64,000 nt of DNA, from contig JASDDO010000006.1 of assembly GCA_030015575.1 (NCBI GenBank), positions 379,648,137 through 379,712,136 of the forward strand. The letters are read 5' to 3'. This DNA comes from Agapanthus africanus (lineage: Eukaryota; Streptophyta; Magnoliopsida; Asparagales; Amaryllidaceae). The notes below the pieces were generated by a model. It did not search any database and was not told the DNA's origin. It worked only from the letters and a program-made list of their open reading frames with translations. Positions 50,929 to 63,371 of this stretch are shown in pieces (positions within the stretch are counted from its first letter, which is position 1; the number at the start of each line of letters is the position of its first letter). Position numbers and translations under genes: made by a program.

Positions 50929-53096
50929 TAATAGGCAGGGATGCCGACTCATGGGAGTTCTCACTGTGGTGACAGTAGTGGAAAAGCACGGACTCTTACC
51001 CCCAGGGTGCCCCGTGCGGTTATATGATCCGGCGGGTTGTAGTCCGTCACGAGGGGATTACGTAAAAAGTAGCTGCTGAGGGGCCTTCGGGTGCCACGAC
51101 CAGTTTCTGCTGTGCCGACTGAACCAACACTGGTATTAGAGCCACTTAAACCTAAACTAGCTTGTTAGCAAATAGTTAGAACTTCGATCGAAAGAATTTT
51201 TGCCCGAAATCAATTTCTGGACCATACTTGCTGTCGAATTTTTAAACCGTTCAAAAAATATTTTTAGAGGTCTTAAATATACAAGCAGGGTTTTATAGGA
51301 ACACAGAAGAAATTTCAGGCGGTGATTGGTCAAGACCACCGCGGAAACACGGCCAAACTCAGTGTTTGGCCGCCGAACCGCGGCCGAGTCTGAGCCGAGT
51401 CACTGCAAATTTCTTCTGTGGGTCTTATGTTATGGAATATGATTTCTGGAATATTTTGTTTCTACCCAGAATTGTTTGTGTACTGGATTGTTCATGGGGT
51501 AGACACGAATTTGTTATTCGATCAAAATTCTAAGTTATTTGGCTAATCAGGTTTTCTGTGTTTGTATATATGTGTTGTTAAACGTCTCTTAATCGCTATA
51601 CGTCGATTAGTGGGAGTTGCATATATCTGTGATCTGTGATGGTTTGTGTATATGAATTGTTGGATCGTCGTGAATGAATAGCCGGGGGATGCGAGAAGAG
51701 TATTTTTATTTTCTTTCATTCATATAAAATTTGTAAATTGATGTAATATTATTTTGCGGGGCACATCCGGGTTGAGCTTGTAGCCACCGTTGTATTATTT
51801 CTTTTTACTGTTTTTGCTCCTAGAATAGATCCAAGGTGGGGTGCACAAACTACCGGGTTCTTGAAGTGCCGAGTGGCCTACTCATTTTATTGAGAGAGGT
51901 TGCTTCACTTCGGGAATTTGGCGGGTAGTTTGCCGCACCCGTAGGGGTCTAGGGTAGGGTTTTGGCTATTCATCACGACCGTGGAATCCGTATTTCGTTA
52001 CAGGTTTAAACGAAACACGGAAATCCTAGTATATCCAATATATTCATATGTGATTCTGTGATCTGGAATGCTTATTATTGCGTGAGATGAATCGCTATAT
52101 ATATTATATATAATAAACGTTGCTTATAATTTGCACCCGCGCTAGTCCAACCCCCGCTCTGCCGGTAGTTAAGTAACCTAACGGTGTATGACGGGGCCCC
52201 GTGGCGAATGCGGATGGCATGAGCGTACGTTCTATTTTCGTTTCTTTTGCTGCAATGATAAGGTTAATTGATGGGACCGCATTAATTTTAATTAATACAA
52301 GGAAATAAATCTAAAATCTGATGTCGTTGGAACAATTACAAAACTACTCGGTTTTCTTCAAAAAGCATTTTTTAAAAGCGGAGTTTAAACCACTCCTTTT
52401 CAAAAGCTATCAGGTTCTTTCGACTATATCAAGTTCATTATGTAAAAGGTTTTTTCACCAAAAACCAGCCGTAGCCCTCCGTCATTTCAGATAGGTATCT
52501 ATTAGTATTCATGCTATGTGTTTTGACCTTCGCCAAGGCATAGTGTTTGGTAGCTAGTAGGTGCTTATCTGTGGCATAGATAGATGCATTAATTTAGGAC
52601 AGGCGTACAGCTTTTTTGGCCTTCGTCAAGGTCTTGTACAAATTGGTCTAGGTTAATCTGGATAATGACGGGTTGAACTTGACTTGCGACTTTTGATATT
52701 TTAACCTTTGTCAAGGTTATAAGCGCACGGGGCAAAAATCATATCGGGAGTTTTAAACATAAAGGAAACTTGCTAGTGCTGCATACCTTCTTCAATGTGT
52801 TGTTTTTGGTAGGCTTCCTTCAAATTCATCACACAATGATAGTTGGGTCCTGATCCTACTGTGAGTATCCGCTACTCTTCGGGAAACAATTTCACTTAAC
52901 GATCAATACTATAAACCAAGTAGGTGTCTAGAACGGTGTTAGCAGGGCTACGCCTCCAGGGAAAAGAGGTTATATAATTAAGGAATTTCGCGAAAGCGAT
53001 GGAAAACCTCCCTCGAAGTACCGACACTAGCCTGGCTGAAATGTTAAGCAAGTATTATGGCGTGTGATTAATCCTGAGTAATTCTTCTTTTAGGGT
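50929..53096 (+). other. Long untranslated leader of the copia element
   Basis: No open gene is visible in about 2.2 kb between the primer site and gag. It includes GC-rich GGCCGCCGAACCGCGGCC near 51368 and AT-rich text. It may hold packaging signals; none is identifiable by eye. Confidence 0.5.
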
Positions 53097-54014
53097 TTGA
53101 AGAAGAATTTGAGGAAACAGTGTGAGCCATCCTGTTTAGATAAACTAAAAACCAATCTAAAGTTGCAAGAGCATATGCTGAGTGTTTCATTTCTCACTCT
53201 TCTAATTGCAGCGACCATGATAGGACATAAGCTTATATTAGATAAAAATAAACTCGTTGGGCCAAACTATAAAGACTGGCTGAGGAATGTCCAAATGACC
53301 CTTACATATGATAAGGTCGCATACGTCCTCACGGAGAAAGCTACCCCTGTTCCCGGTCCAGAATCCTCAGTCGCAGACATTGAGGTCCATATGACCTGAG
53401 ATCTTGATTGTGCAAAAGCCAAGTGCCTCATGCTGGTCTCCATGGATAATGAACATCAGAAGCAGTACGAGAAGATGGACCTTGCTTCCATCTTCCTCCA
53501 TACCAAAAAATTATATGGAGAGCAATCTCGTATCGTAAGATACGAGACCTTGAAGAAACTATTTCAAGCGAGGTTGGCTATCGGACCATCTGTCGGAGAC
53601 CACGTCCTGAAGATGGTTTCTCTCATCGAAGAGCTAGCGGACCAGAAAACCACATTGGAAAATGTGTTGTACATCGACTTGATACTCCAGTCGCTTCCCT
53701 CCACCTATGCCTAGTTCATATCGAATTTCAATATGAACAGTATGGAAGTTACACTTCTTGAGCTCCTCAACATGTTGAGGATGGCAGAGGGTACCTTGAA
53801 CAAAAGCAAGAAAACACCTGCTCTCTTTGTTGGAGGATCTTCTTCTTCTAGATCCAAGGCTAAGGCCAAGGGGAAGATGAAGAAGGCCCTTACCAAACCG
53901 AGGGGAGGTGTGCAGAAGGTGCAGGGAAAGGGAAAGGAAAAGATGGGAGGGACAGCTACAAAGGAAGAGTGTTTCTATTGTCAGAAGAAGGGAGGGTCAT
54001 TGGAAGAAGGATAG
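53097..54014 (+). pseudogene. Copia gag (broken)
   Basis: Three frames in the same phase are separated by a TGA at 53397 and a TAG at 53712. Together they give a copia gag of the UBN2 type: KLVGPNYKDWLRNVQ near the start, KLYGEQ, LEELLNMLRMAEGTL-like text, then a Lys-rich tail. The zinc knuckle begins CFYCQKKG but is wrecked by a four-base insertion at about 53990, after which the frame ends at 54014. The product would have coated the element RNA. It is non-functional as it stands. Confidence 0.8.
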
Positions 54015-54054
54015 CAGGGCCCTAAAGGCCAAGAATCACGACACGAAATAAGTT

Positions 54055-55645
54055 GTGGGTTTGGCTTCAGGTGTGTTCGTGATTGAAAACTGCTTTTCTA
54101 TAAACTCTACTTCCTGGGTATTGGATACTGGATCAGGATTTCACATCTGTAATTCTTTGCAGGCGCTGAGAAACCGTAGAGTTTTGAGTAAAGGTGATAT
54201 GATCCTCAGGGTTGGCAACGGAGCCAGTGTGGAAGCTGTTGCAGTAGGAGAATATCACCATGGATTGGCGAGTGGACATATTTTGTTGTTGCATAACTGC
54301 TTTTTTGTACCCAGTATGGTGTGTAATATTATATCAGTATCTTTATTATCAAATAAAGGATATAATTTTGCACTTGTAAGTAATCTTATCAACATTCACC
54401 TAAATCAGGAAATGGTTGGGTCGAGTACGCTTAGCAACGGAATATACATTCTCAATAAATATCAAGTTTTCAACGTCCAAAACACACTAAAAAGAAAAAC
54501 TCTAGAATCAAACCAAGTTTTTCTATGGCATTGTAGACTCGGTCATATCAATGAAACACGACTGACTAAGTTACATAAAGAAGGATACGTAGATCCGTTT
54601 GAGTATCAATCATATGCAACTTTCAATCATGTACCATAGGAAAAAATTCCATTCACTGGACACGGAGAAAGAGCCACTGACCTCCCGGGACTCATACACA
54701 GCGACATGTGTGGGCCAATGTATACACATGCACGAAGTGGCTTTTCCTATTTCATTACTTTCACAGATGATTTCTCTAGGTATGGCATGTATTCTTAATG
54801 AAATATAAATCCGAGGCTTTTGAGAAATTCCAAGAGTATAAGAATGAAGTGGAAAAGCAAACCGGTACAAATATCAAGATACTCCGTTCCGATCTGGACG
54901 GTGAATACTTAAGTGCCGAGTTCCTGGAATGCCTAAAAGGGAATGGAATTCTCTCTCAGCTTACTCTTCCATACACACCACAACACAACGGTGTATCAGA
55001 AAGACGGAATTGCACCTTACTTGATATGGTGTGTTCCATTTCTTTAGGTATGGACATGTATTCATAATGAAATATAAATCCGAGGCTTTTGAGAAATTCT
55101 AAGAGTATAAGAATGAAGTGGAAAAGCAAACCGGCAAAAATATCAAGATACTCCGTTCTGATCGGGACGGTGAATACTTAAGTGCCGAGTTCCTGGAATG
55201 CCTAAAAGAGAATGTAATTCTCTCTCAGCTTACTCTTCCATACACACCACAACACAACGGTGTATCAGAAAGATGGAATTGCACCTTACTTGATATGGTG
55301 TGTTCCATTATGAGTAATGCTGAATTGCCGCCCTCCCTCTGGGGTTATGCACTGGAATTTGCTATATACCTATTGAATAAAGTTCTAACTAAGTCTGTGC
55401 CTACCACTCTATATGAAATGTGGAGTGGGAAGAAACCATGTCTTAAGTATTTGAAGATATGGGGCTGTCCTGCCTTTGTCAGAAAGGGTTATCCGGACAA
55501 ACTCGAGGCACGTTCAGTACCGTGTAAGTTTGTGGGATACCCCAAGAATTCTAGGGGGTATTATTTTTATCACGCTGAGGAACAAAAGATCTTTGTTTCT
55601 CATCATGCCCGCTTCATGGAAACTCAATTTCTTGAAAAGAGATAA
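54055..55645 (+). pseudogene. Copia protease and integrase (broken)
   Basis: The protease active site is SWVLDTGSGFHIC at about 54112-54150. A gag-pre-integrase motif (LWHCRLGHINETRL) follows. Integrase Asp 1 lies in HSDMCGP at about 54698. The second Asp and the Glu (ILRSD..DGEYLSAEF and GVSERxN) occur twice because of a tandem duplication of about 269 bp. The reading phase changes at least twice between 54639 and 55118, so no continuous protein is made. After the second copy the frame continues through LPPSLWGYALE and GYPKNSRGYYF, standard integrase C-terminal text, to a stop at 55645. Confidence 0.85.
54774..55310 (+). repeat. 269-bp tandem duplication within copia integrase
   Basis: TCTTTAGGTATGG...ATTC starts at 54774 and again at about 55041. 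The text from AATGAAATATAAATCCGAGG (54798 and 55067) to GGTGTGTTCCATT is repeated almost unchanged. It duplicates the integrase D2-to-E segment. Confidence 0.92.
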
Positions 55646-55722
55646 GTGGGAGCGCGATAGAGCTGAAAGAAATTCCAGAACCACAAACTATTACTGAAAA
55701 CTTAGTAGACCATAAGATTTCA

Positions 55723-57363
55723 ATGGAACAGGACGTACCCACGCCACTCCACAGATCTAGTAGGCAGTCTCATCCGCCCGAGAGATACAACGATTTTCTC
55801 GTAGACGGGGATCGAGAGGATTGCATCATTGACGATGATGAGCCGACTAGTTTTCAGCAAGCCATCACGAGTAAAGACTCGGTGAAGTGGCCGGATGCTA
55901 TGCGATCCGAGATGGAATCCATGTACACAAACAAAGTTTGGACTTTGGATTTTGCTTCTACTAGGGTAAAACCCATAGGATGCAAATGGATCTTCAAAAA
56001 GAAAATTGGTGTAGATAGTTAAGTAGAAACCTACAAAGCTAGACTTGTTACTAAAGGTTTTCGTCAAAGACCAGGATTGGACTATGACGAAACTTTTTCA
56101 CCAGTAGCTATGCTTAAATCCATTCGGATCTTACTTGCCATTGCTGCCTTTCATGACTATGAGATCTGGCAGATGGATGTTAAAACCGCCTTTCTAAATG
56201 GAAGTTTAGAAGAGTGTATTTTCATGGATCAACCAAAGAGCTTTATAGACAGTGGGAGCAGTGGAAAGGTGTGCAATTTGCTTAAATCCATCTATGAATT
56301 AAAGCATGCATCGCAAAGTTGGAACATCTACTTTGATGAGACGGTCAGAGAATTTGATTTTATCAAAAATAAAGATGAACCTTGTATTTATAAGAAGATT
56401 GTAGGGAGAACTGTGGTATTTCTCGTTTTATACGTTGATGGCATTCTCCTAATAGGAAATGACATTCCTATGCTACAATCGGCCAAGCTGTTCTTGTCAC
56501 AGAAGTTCTCTATGAAAGACCTGGGTGATGCCTCGTACATTCTGGGGATTAAGATCTATCGTAATAGATCTAAAAGAATGTTGGGACTTTCACAGTCGAG
56601 GTACATTGACACCGTACTAAAGAGATTTAGTATGGAAGATTCTAAGCGCGACAATTTGCCCGCTTGTCACGGAATCACCCTCTCTGAAGACATGTTTCCC
56701 AAGACTGATGAGGAGAGAGCTCGCATGAGCATAGTACCCTACGCTTCGGCGGTAGGGTCGATAATGTATGCGATGTTATGTATCAGACCAGATGTAGGTT
56801 ACGCACTTAGCGTCGTAAGCAGGTATCAGTCTAACCCAGATGAGAAACAATGGATAGCTGTAAAAAACATTCTTAAGTACCTTAGAAGGACTAAAGAGAT
56901 GTTCCTGGTGTACGATAACGGGGACCTCCAGATCGAGGCTTTTACTGATTCTGGCTTCCAAAGTGACAAGGATGACTCTAAATCTGTCTCGGGATATGTT
57001 TTTAACTTCAACGGAGGGGCGTTCTGCTGGAAGAGTTCCAAACAGGATACCGTAGCAGACTCGACAATGGAGGCTGAGTATATCGCTGCGAGCGATGCCG
57101 CAAAAGAGGCAGTCTGGATCAGGAAGTTCGTTTCTGAACTTCACGTGGTTCCATCCATTGCTAATCCAATACCTTTGTATTGCGATAACAACGGAGCCAT
57201 AGCTTTGGAAAAGGAACCACGGTCCCATCAGAAATCCAGACATATCTTGAGGCGGTATCACCTGATCAGGGAGATCGTAGATCGCCAGGAGATCGAGGTG
57301 TGGAGAGTGGACACAAAAGACAACACGGCAGATTCACTCACCAAGGCCATCCCTCAAGTCTAG
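55723..57363 (+). pseudogene. Copia reverse transcriptase and RNase H (broken)
   Basis: Two in-phase frames are split by a TAA at 56020. RT motifs include VWTLD, KPIGCKWIFKKK, YKARLVTKGFRQ, the catalytic MDVKTAFLNG and LLKSIYELKHASQSW. The second catalytic motif reads LYVDGILL at 56431-56454, with the second Asp replaced by Gly (GGC at 56440), so the polymerase would be inactive even without the stop. RNase H is recognisable by AFTDSGFQSD, STMEAEYIAAS, CDNNGAIAL and RRYHLIRE near the end. It closes with DSLTKAIPQV, the usual copia pol terminus, about 95 bp before the polypurine tract. Confidence 0.88.
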
Positions 57364-57459
57364 TTCGAGAGACTGTTCGAGATGTTGGGTATGCGATACA
57401 CTAGATACTGGGTCTAGTGCAGACAGTGGGTACTTATTGCGCCAATTACAGGCCTTAGT

Positions 57460-57472
57460 GCAAGTGGGAGAT
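57460..57472 (+). promoter_or_regulatory. Polypurine tract of the copia element
   Basis: GCAAGTGGGAGAT immediately precedes the 3' LTR start TGTTGGATATG, as is usual for plant copia elements. Confidence 0.85.
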
Positions 57473-58160
57473 TGTTGGATATGTATGCCCTAGAGGCCTT
57501 CATTGTATAAGATGCTAGAGATATATATGTACAGGAAAATCTTGCTCGATATGATATTATGCTATTTGGTTTGTCTTTATCTTAACATGTGATGTGTTTT
57601 ATTTTATATTTCATATCTTGTATACATGTTGATAAAGCCCGTAGGATGTTTGCCTGACTACCTGCGTTGTGATGGCGATCATACTTGTGGGAGCTGGATA
57701 GTCAATAGACACATCCTTAAAAGTGTCCTTAGTCGTAGAAGTATCGAGACTGGGTATCGATACTCCAGGGTAGACTAGTGTATACATATTTAGACCCTAA
57801 CGAGAGGCGATGGATTGGTCCCACAACTATTGGTGAGATGCACCTAAGATTATATACAGGTGCTCACTGGGTGTGAGTACACTGGACAGGACTCGCCAAG
57901 AACTGACTAGATGGTATTATACCTAGCGTCAGATAGCAGTTCTCTGGTGACATGAATGCAGATAGTCTATTGACCTGAGGTCGTCATTTGTCTCGTGTGA
58001 GTTCCCACTGTGCTTTGATTACTACCCTACCACGGTTCAAAGGAGTCATGCAAATAGGTTTTAGTTGGGTACAATCTTGAGCCATATGGAGGCAGTGAGC
58101 GACTGTTGGGGATTCGTCTCTCCCGGTATAGGAAGTCGATGTCGTACAGTGATCGGTTGG
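57473..58160 (+). repeat. Copia 3' LTR, first 688 bp
   Basis: It matches 48883-49569 of the 5' LTR with scattered substitutions. It stops at GATCGGTTGG, where element B begins. GTTGG (58156-58160) would be the target duplication of B. Confidence 0.92.
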
Positions 58161-59607
58161 TGTTCAGTTGATAAAACTGCACATTTGTATTACATTTTTC
58201 CTACCATTTTCATATTAAAAAAAGGACTTTATTATGATATATTATACATATGAGGGTTTATGTGTAAAGACACCATTTTCCATGTGTTAATATATTTTAA
58301 TTAGCATTTGGTAAGAAAATGTTTGCAAATAAATCCATTATCCAAATCCTAGTAGAACTAAGTCTACTAAATATTATTTGAGATTATTGTGCAGAATTTT
58401 CCAAGTTGTTATGCAGAATATATCAAGGAAATCAAGTTGTTGAAGAAGACTTGCCTAATTAAGAAGCAAAACTTGGAGACCAAGTCTGAAAGCAACCGAG
58501 AGAAGATTTCTGAAATATGAAGATGCCTAGGATTGACAAATGACACAAAGACAGAAACCCCAAAATTTGATGAAGAGTTGTGATCAAATGGCCGCGGATC
58601 CACGGCCATACCCCCCCTTTGGCCGCGGATCCGCGGCAGTCTAGAGGAATCATTTGGTGAAAATTTTGGGCATCAATCTTTGCTGAATTTTACCAAGTTT
58701 CCAACTAAAAGATTCTGGCTTTGCACTATAAAAGAGCACCGAGAGCCTCTTGGAAAAATTATCAAACCGAAAAGATCACGAAGTCCAAGACGGCTCACGC
58801 ATCCAGGCTGATCATCAACTGTTCGTCTACCTCCTTAGGAAAGATCGAGAAGCAAATCAAGTTTTGTAATCATTTTCTACGGAATAAACTGTAGATTGTT
58901 CAAGTTGATTAATAAATGTAGTTATTTTGCATTTTACATTATGTTTTCCATCTCTATCTTTTCATCTTCTTTTCCCAACATGCGCGAGTAATTCTCCGCT
59001 TGTTAGGGTTCGTAGGATTAGGGTAGGCTAATGGACGATGAAAATAACTAAACCCTTTTTAAGTCCTATAAAGTTTAGGAACTTTATCAAAAGAATCATT
59101 AACATCCTAATCGGGCGCGCTAGCAATTCTTTACTAGTTCCGACCACGATTAGAGATTAGATTAATGATTGTTTTGGTAAAGACTAGATATGAACGGAGT
59201 TCCGTGTCGAGATAAGGGTTAAGAGTGGGATTCCTTTTCCCTCCAGAAACCCTAATCTACACGCATCACCGTCGTTCTAGTTCTAAATCTATTAATGGAT
59301 AAAAAGGGTAACTTTTAATTAATCGTCCATAACTACTAAATCCTAACGAACCCTACAAGCCCTCTTATTATATTAATTACATCTTTAAAATAATCTAGAT
59401 CTATATTTTACATTCTTGTTTAACGTAGATCTAGAAATCTTTCTATAAAATTCTTTATCCCTCCTCTCTTTCTCAACACATCTAAAGTAAAAGTAAAAGG
59501 TTCCACGTTTCCCAGAGGACGACCCGTACTCATCTCGGTCTAGCTACGTGCGAAACCGTTATTGATTGCGGTTAAACTACAAACAAACACTTTCACAACC
59601 AATCAAA
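58161..59607 (+). repeat. 5' LTR of element B
   Basis: The repeat is 1,447 bp from TGTTCAG to ATCA, matching the A 3' LTR (25546-27079) at both ends and in internal order. A GGCCGCGGATCCGCGGC block near 58590-58640 corresponds to the block near 26050 in A. Confidence 0.8.
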
Positions 59608-59609
59608 TG

Positions 59610-59627
59610 GCGCCGTTGCCGGGGAAA
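59610..59627 (+). promoter_or_regulatory. Primer-binding site of element B
   Basis: TGGCGCCGTTGCCGGGGA lies two bases after the LTR. It is the well-known Athila primer site, complementary to the 3' end of tRNA-Asp. Confidence 0.9.
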
Positions 59628-60428
59628 CGTGCGTAATTTTTTATTCTTGCTATTTGTGTTGAATTCTTAGACGATTCATATCATTATTAAAACAAAACTG
59701 CAAATTGCATATTTAACGATTTGTGTGTGAATTTTGCGAGGGAATCTGGAGTCACGGACTTGAGGAAACAGGAGATCTAGGGTTCCACACTTCTCTGGTA
59801 TCTTTCTTAACTCCTTCTCTCTCCTCTCAAATCCAATAAAATCTATTTTCTGCAGGATTCTTTGCAAAATTGCGCCGCTCAAAAATCTTTTTGCAAAAGT
59901 TTTTGATTGGTTTTGTTTTGCATATTTAATACGGACTTTAAGGGGCAAAGACCAAATCAAGATTAGGTGGGGATTTCATCACCCTTCCTAAGCCCCACAA
60001 ATCACAAACTGAGCATATAGACCAACCCTTCATTAATTTAAAAAAATATCTAGACTTGACTCTAAGGACTGTCGCGCTCAATAAGGACAGAGGAAGGTCG
60101 TGGGTAATCTATCGTTTATCCGTATTACTTTTGTAGTACCTAGGCAAGTGTGACAAAGGCTAGTGGTTTTTAATTAGGCCCACGACGTGGTTCCTTCCCA
60201 CTTACCTGGCACTTACCTGGCTACAAGGATAGTACGGAGGCGGTAGAGGATTTATCCTGCGGTTTATCCTTTGGAAGTCTAGGAGCGGTCTAGAGACTGG
60301 ACCTAGGTGACCTTAGTTCTAGGGTTGCTTGTGCTTCTTAGGGTGATTTGTCTTGAGTCCCACTTTTTCAAAACAAACCAATTTTAAATCACACACACGC
60401 TGCCACTTGCACTAAACCCGCTTAGTGC
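59628..60428 (+). other. Leader of element B
   Basis: About 800 bp between the primer site and gag, with no plausible gene. The ATG at 60429 is taken as the gag start because the frame is open from there and gag-like residues follow. Confidence 0.55.
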
Positions 60429-62678
60429 ATGCTCGGCTGGATACGGGATCCTAGTGCCCGTCTTGTCCGCGTTCCTGCTATCGACGCCGAAGTCGGTACT
60501 TCTTCATCTTCTTTTCCCCCACCACACACCACATCGACCGTGATGGACGGCACTCCATCTAATTATAACACCACGCTGCCACCGCCCGCAGGTGAGCAGA
60601 ATCCACCGCACATCTCTCTCCAAGAGAGATGCTATCGTATTCGTGGTCCTCTTCCCACTTGTCTATCTCTTCCACCACCTAACGGGGATAATTTCGAAAT
60701 TAAACCCCACTACATCAATCTGCTACCCAAATTTCACGGGCATGAATCGGAAGACGCATACGTTTTCATTACCAAATTCGAAAACGTATGCGCAATGATG
60801 AGTACTTCACAATTGATTTTAGATGCTATGCGCTTACGTCTTCTCCCATTCACACTGTGCGACTTGGCAGAAAAATGGCTTTACAATACTGCCACACACT
60901 CTATCACTAATTGGGATGAATTCGTAATAGCATTTCTTAAGAAGTTTTACCCAAACCATAAGACTGCCCATATTAGGAGCGAGATCAACCAGTTCACCCA
61001 GCTTCCCAATGAACCATTTTGGAAGTGCTTTGAACGTTTCAAAGATCTGCTTGTCCAATGCCCCCATCACGGAATACAAAGATGGGATTTATGTCGAATT
61101 ATATATGAGGGCATTAATCCAGCGACAAAGCAGATGCTTGAAACAATGTGTCAATACAATTTCATGTCTAAAGATGACGGTGAAGTATGGAAATATCTGG
61201 AAGACCTTGCTGAACACACGTTGCAGTGGGAAAGCGTAAGACCACCTTCAACTAAGAGAGGTATTCACCAGCTCGATGTTTCTATCGCAGTAAAAGCCGA
61301 AATGGCAGCGATACAGAAGAAACTCGATGCTATTGAAAACAAGTTCTCATCTTTCTCCCTAAATCAGGTCACGCTTCCTAAGACCGTCTGTGGTTGCTGT
61401 TCGGATCCTTCACACTTAACGGAAGAATGTCCTATGAATGCATCATTTCAAGCTAATGCTGCTTTTTAGCAGCGACCTAGAAACGACCCTTATTCTTCCA
61501 CGTATAATCAAGGATGGAGGAATCATCCTAACTTTGCTTGGAATCAAAACCAACAAAGCAATTATCAAAGACCTCCTCCACAGCAACCACAACCACAGAA
61601 TCGGCCCCCCTTTCAGTCACAGAATTTTCAAAATCCGGCCAACATTTCTACACCACAAGTGGCCGGTACTGACAACTCACTTGCACAAACTTTGGATATG
61701 TTCATGAAACAATCCATGCAAATTTCGGCTGAGATGAGGTCTTCTATTGATACCCTAACGAAAAACTCCGCCTCCCAGGGTGAGAGTATTAAATCAATAG
61801 AAAACCAAATCGCACAGTTAAACGCCGCAATGAGTGCGAGAGAGAAAGGGAAACTCCCATCTCAACCCATACCTAATCCTGGCCACTCACAAAGTTATAA
61901 TGTGAGTGATGTTACCACGTTGAGATCGGGAAAAGAGCTGAATAACCGAGTGGGTGAGCAGTGTGATGATAGTGACACCAATGATACCCCAGCTTCTTCT
62001 TCTTTCCCTAATTCGTCTAGTCTCCCACCTTCACCCGAGCCTATTCTCTGTTTTCCCCAAGGCTCAAACCCTTCGCCCATTTCGCCAGATCTATCTAAGT
62101 CGATTCCCACTCCAGTTTTGGGATCGAATCCGTCCCCACAATCCTCTCCAATGTTGGACCAAACCCTTATTGATAAAGCACCTTATCCAAACAGGTTAAG
62201 GGGCAACGGACCAAGTCTACAAATGGAGAAGATTGTGGAAATTTGTAAGCAAGTTAATATAAACATTCCTCTCCTAGATACTATTCAACAAGTTCCGTCA
62301 TATGCGAAAATCCTAAAGGACTTGTGCACTAGGAAGAGAAAAGTTCAAGTACCTAAAAAAGTTTTCCTCGCGAGTAATGTGAGCACAGCTTTTACACAAC
62401 AACTACCCAAGAAACGAAAGGACCCCGGAAGTCCTACAATTTCTATTTCCATTGGGGATAAAAATATCAATCGTGCTTTACTCGATCTAGGTGCTAGTGT
62501 TAACTTGCTTCCGTATTCTGTTTATGAGCAATTAGGGATCGGAGAGTTAAAACCTGCACATTGCACTCTTCAGATGGCCGATCGATCTATCACCCAACCT
62601 AGGGGTGAGCTAGAGGATGTGTTAATCAAAGTCGGGGAATTCATATTCCCTGTGGACTTTATCGTTATAGATACATAA
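60429..62678 (+). pseudogene. Athila gag and protease of B (one frame, nonsense-broken)
   Basis: The frame is continuous in phase from 60429, broken by TAG at 61467 and ended by TAA at 62676. A retrotransposon-gag domain spans about residues 95-270 (LPKFHGHESEDAYVFI, AEKWLYN, FLKKFYPNHKTA, FWKCFERFKDLL). A CCHC knuckle, CGCCSDPSHLTEEC, lies near residue 320. A Pro/Gln-rich spacer follows the TAG. The protease has LLDLGASVNLLPYSVYEQLG near residue 695, the usual DLGAS active site of Athila, and ends at VDFIVIDT. Downstream, still in phase, the expected NPRNQIPVILG text is followed by TGA at 62721. All three stops could come from single base changes. Confidence 0.85.
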
Positions 62679-62729
62679 CCTGTGGCAAACCCACGCAATC
62701 AAATCCCGGTGATACTCGGTTGACCCTTT

Positions 62730-63371
62730 TTGGCCACTTCCAACGCAGTAATCAATTGTAGAAACGGCTCTATGACCCTATCCTTTGGAAAGAAGTCAAT
62801 TGAGCTTAACATTTACAAGTTGGGAAGTGAACCCTCCGAACCCTATGCTCATGTGTGTTCTGTCGAATTAATGGATGTCGACAGCAGCGAATTTGATCAA
62901 CCTCATGATACTAACTCTTTTCATATGTTGTTGTTTGACCCAACCATGTACTCTTCCACCGAGTTGACCGGGTCAACATCTAATGAGGAATCTTTTATAG
63001 AGTCTGACGATCACCCCATTTTTTCTGATGATATTATTCTTCGGGGTATCGATGAAAGATTTGACGAAATTTTCACTGATGAACTCGCATTTTTAAAAGA
63101 TACGGGTGTTGAGATAAATCAACTCCAAGATGAAGAAACTGGACCTCCACCCCCTCTTTTGGACAATCATGATAATGCGAGCAATCCATCATTACTATCA
63201 CTGTGTCGTCTCTCCAAGTTGAGACGCAATCCTTTTCCATTACACCTCTTGTCACCTCCCCACTTCTTCACGTCAAAAGGTGTCATGTTCTTCCACCAAC
63301 GTTGGTGCTTCATCGATAAAATTTTTGAATGGTTGGGGTTGACCTTCGGTCTTTGTAAAGCTTGGCATTGA
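62730..63371 (+). pseudogene. Athila-like post-protease ORF (copy in B)
   Basis: This 213-residue frame continues the phase of gag-protease after two stops. Its start, ATSNAVINCRNGSMTLSFG, is the text that in Athila polyproteins links protease to reverse transcriptase. From about residue 30 it is homologous to 465-1037 in element A. The rest is acidic and Ser-rich, then PHFFTSKG and LTFGLCK. There is no RT; the frame closes at 63371 and non-coding DNA follows. It probably formed the C-terminus of the truncated polyprotein in a pol-less family. Confidence 0.65.

Larger units (their letters stand above)
48883..58160 (+). mobile_element. Decayed Ty1/copia element, 3' LTR cut by element B
   Basis: The 5' LTR (48883-50915), a methionine-initiator-type primer site, a long leader, gag, protease, integrase, RT and RNase H are in the order gag-PR-INT-RT-RH, which defines copia. 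A polypurine tract and the first 688 bp of the 3' LTR follow. The coding region carries several stops, frameshifts, a 269-bp internal duplication and a mutated RT active site, so it is dead. Element B is inserted at 58160, where the intact 5' LTR text continues at 49570. The rest of the 3' LTR lies outside the window. Confidence 0.9.

Noticed and set aside
56776..57261. 161-residue minus-strand frame opposite copia RNase H
   Set aside because: Shadow of a clearly identified RT/RNase H frame.
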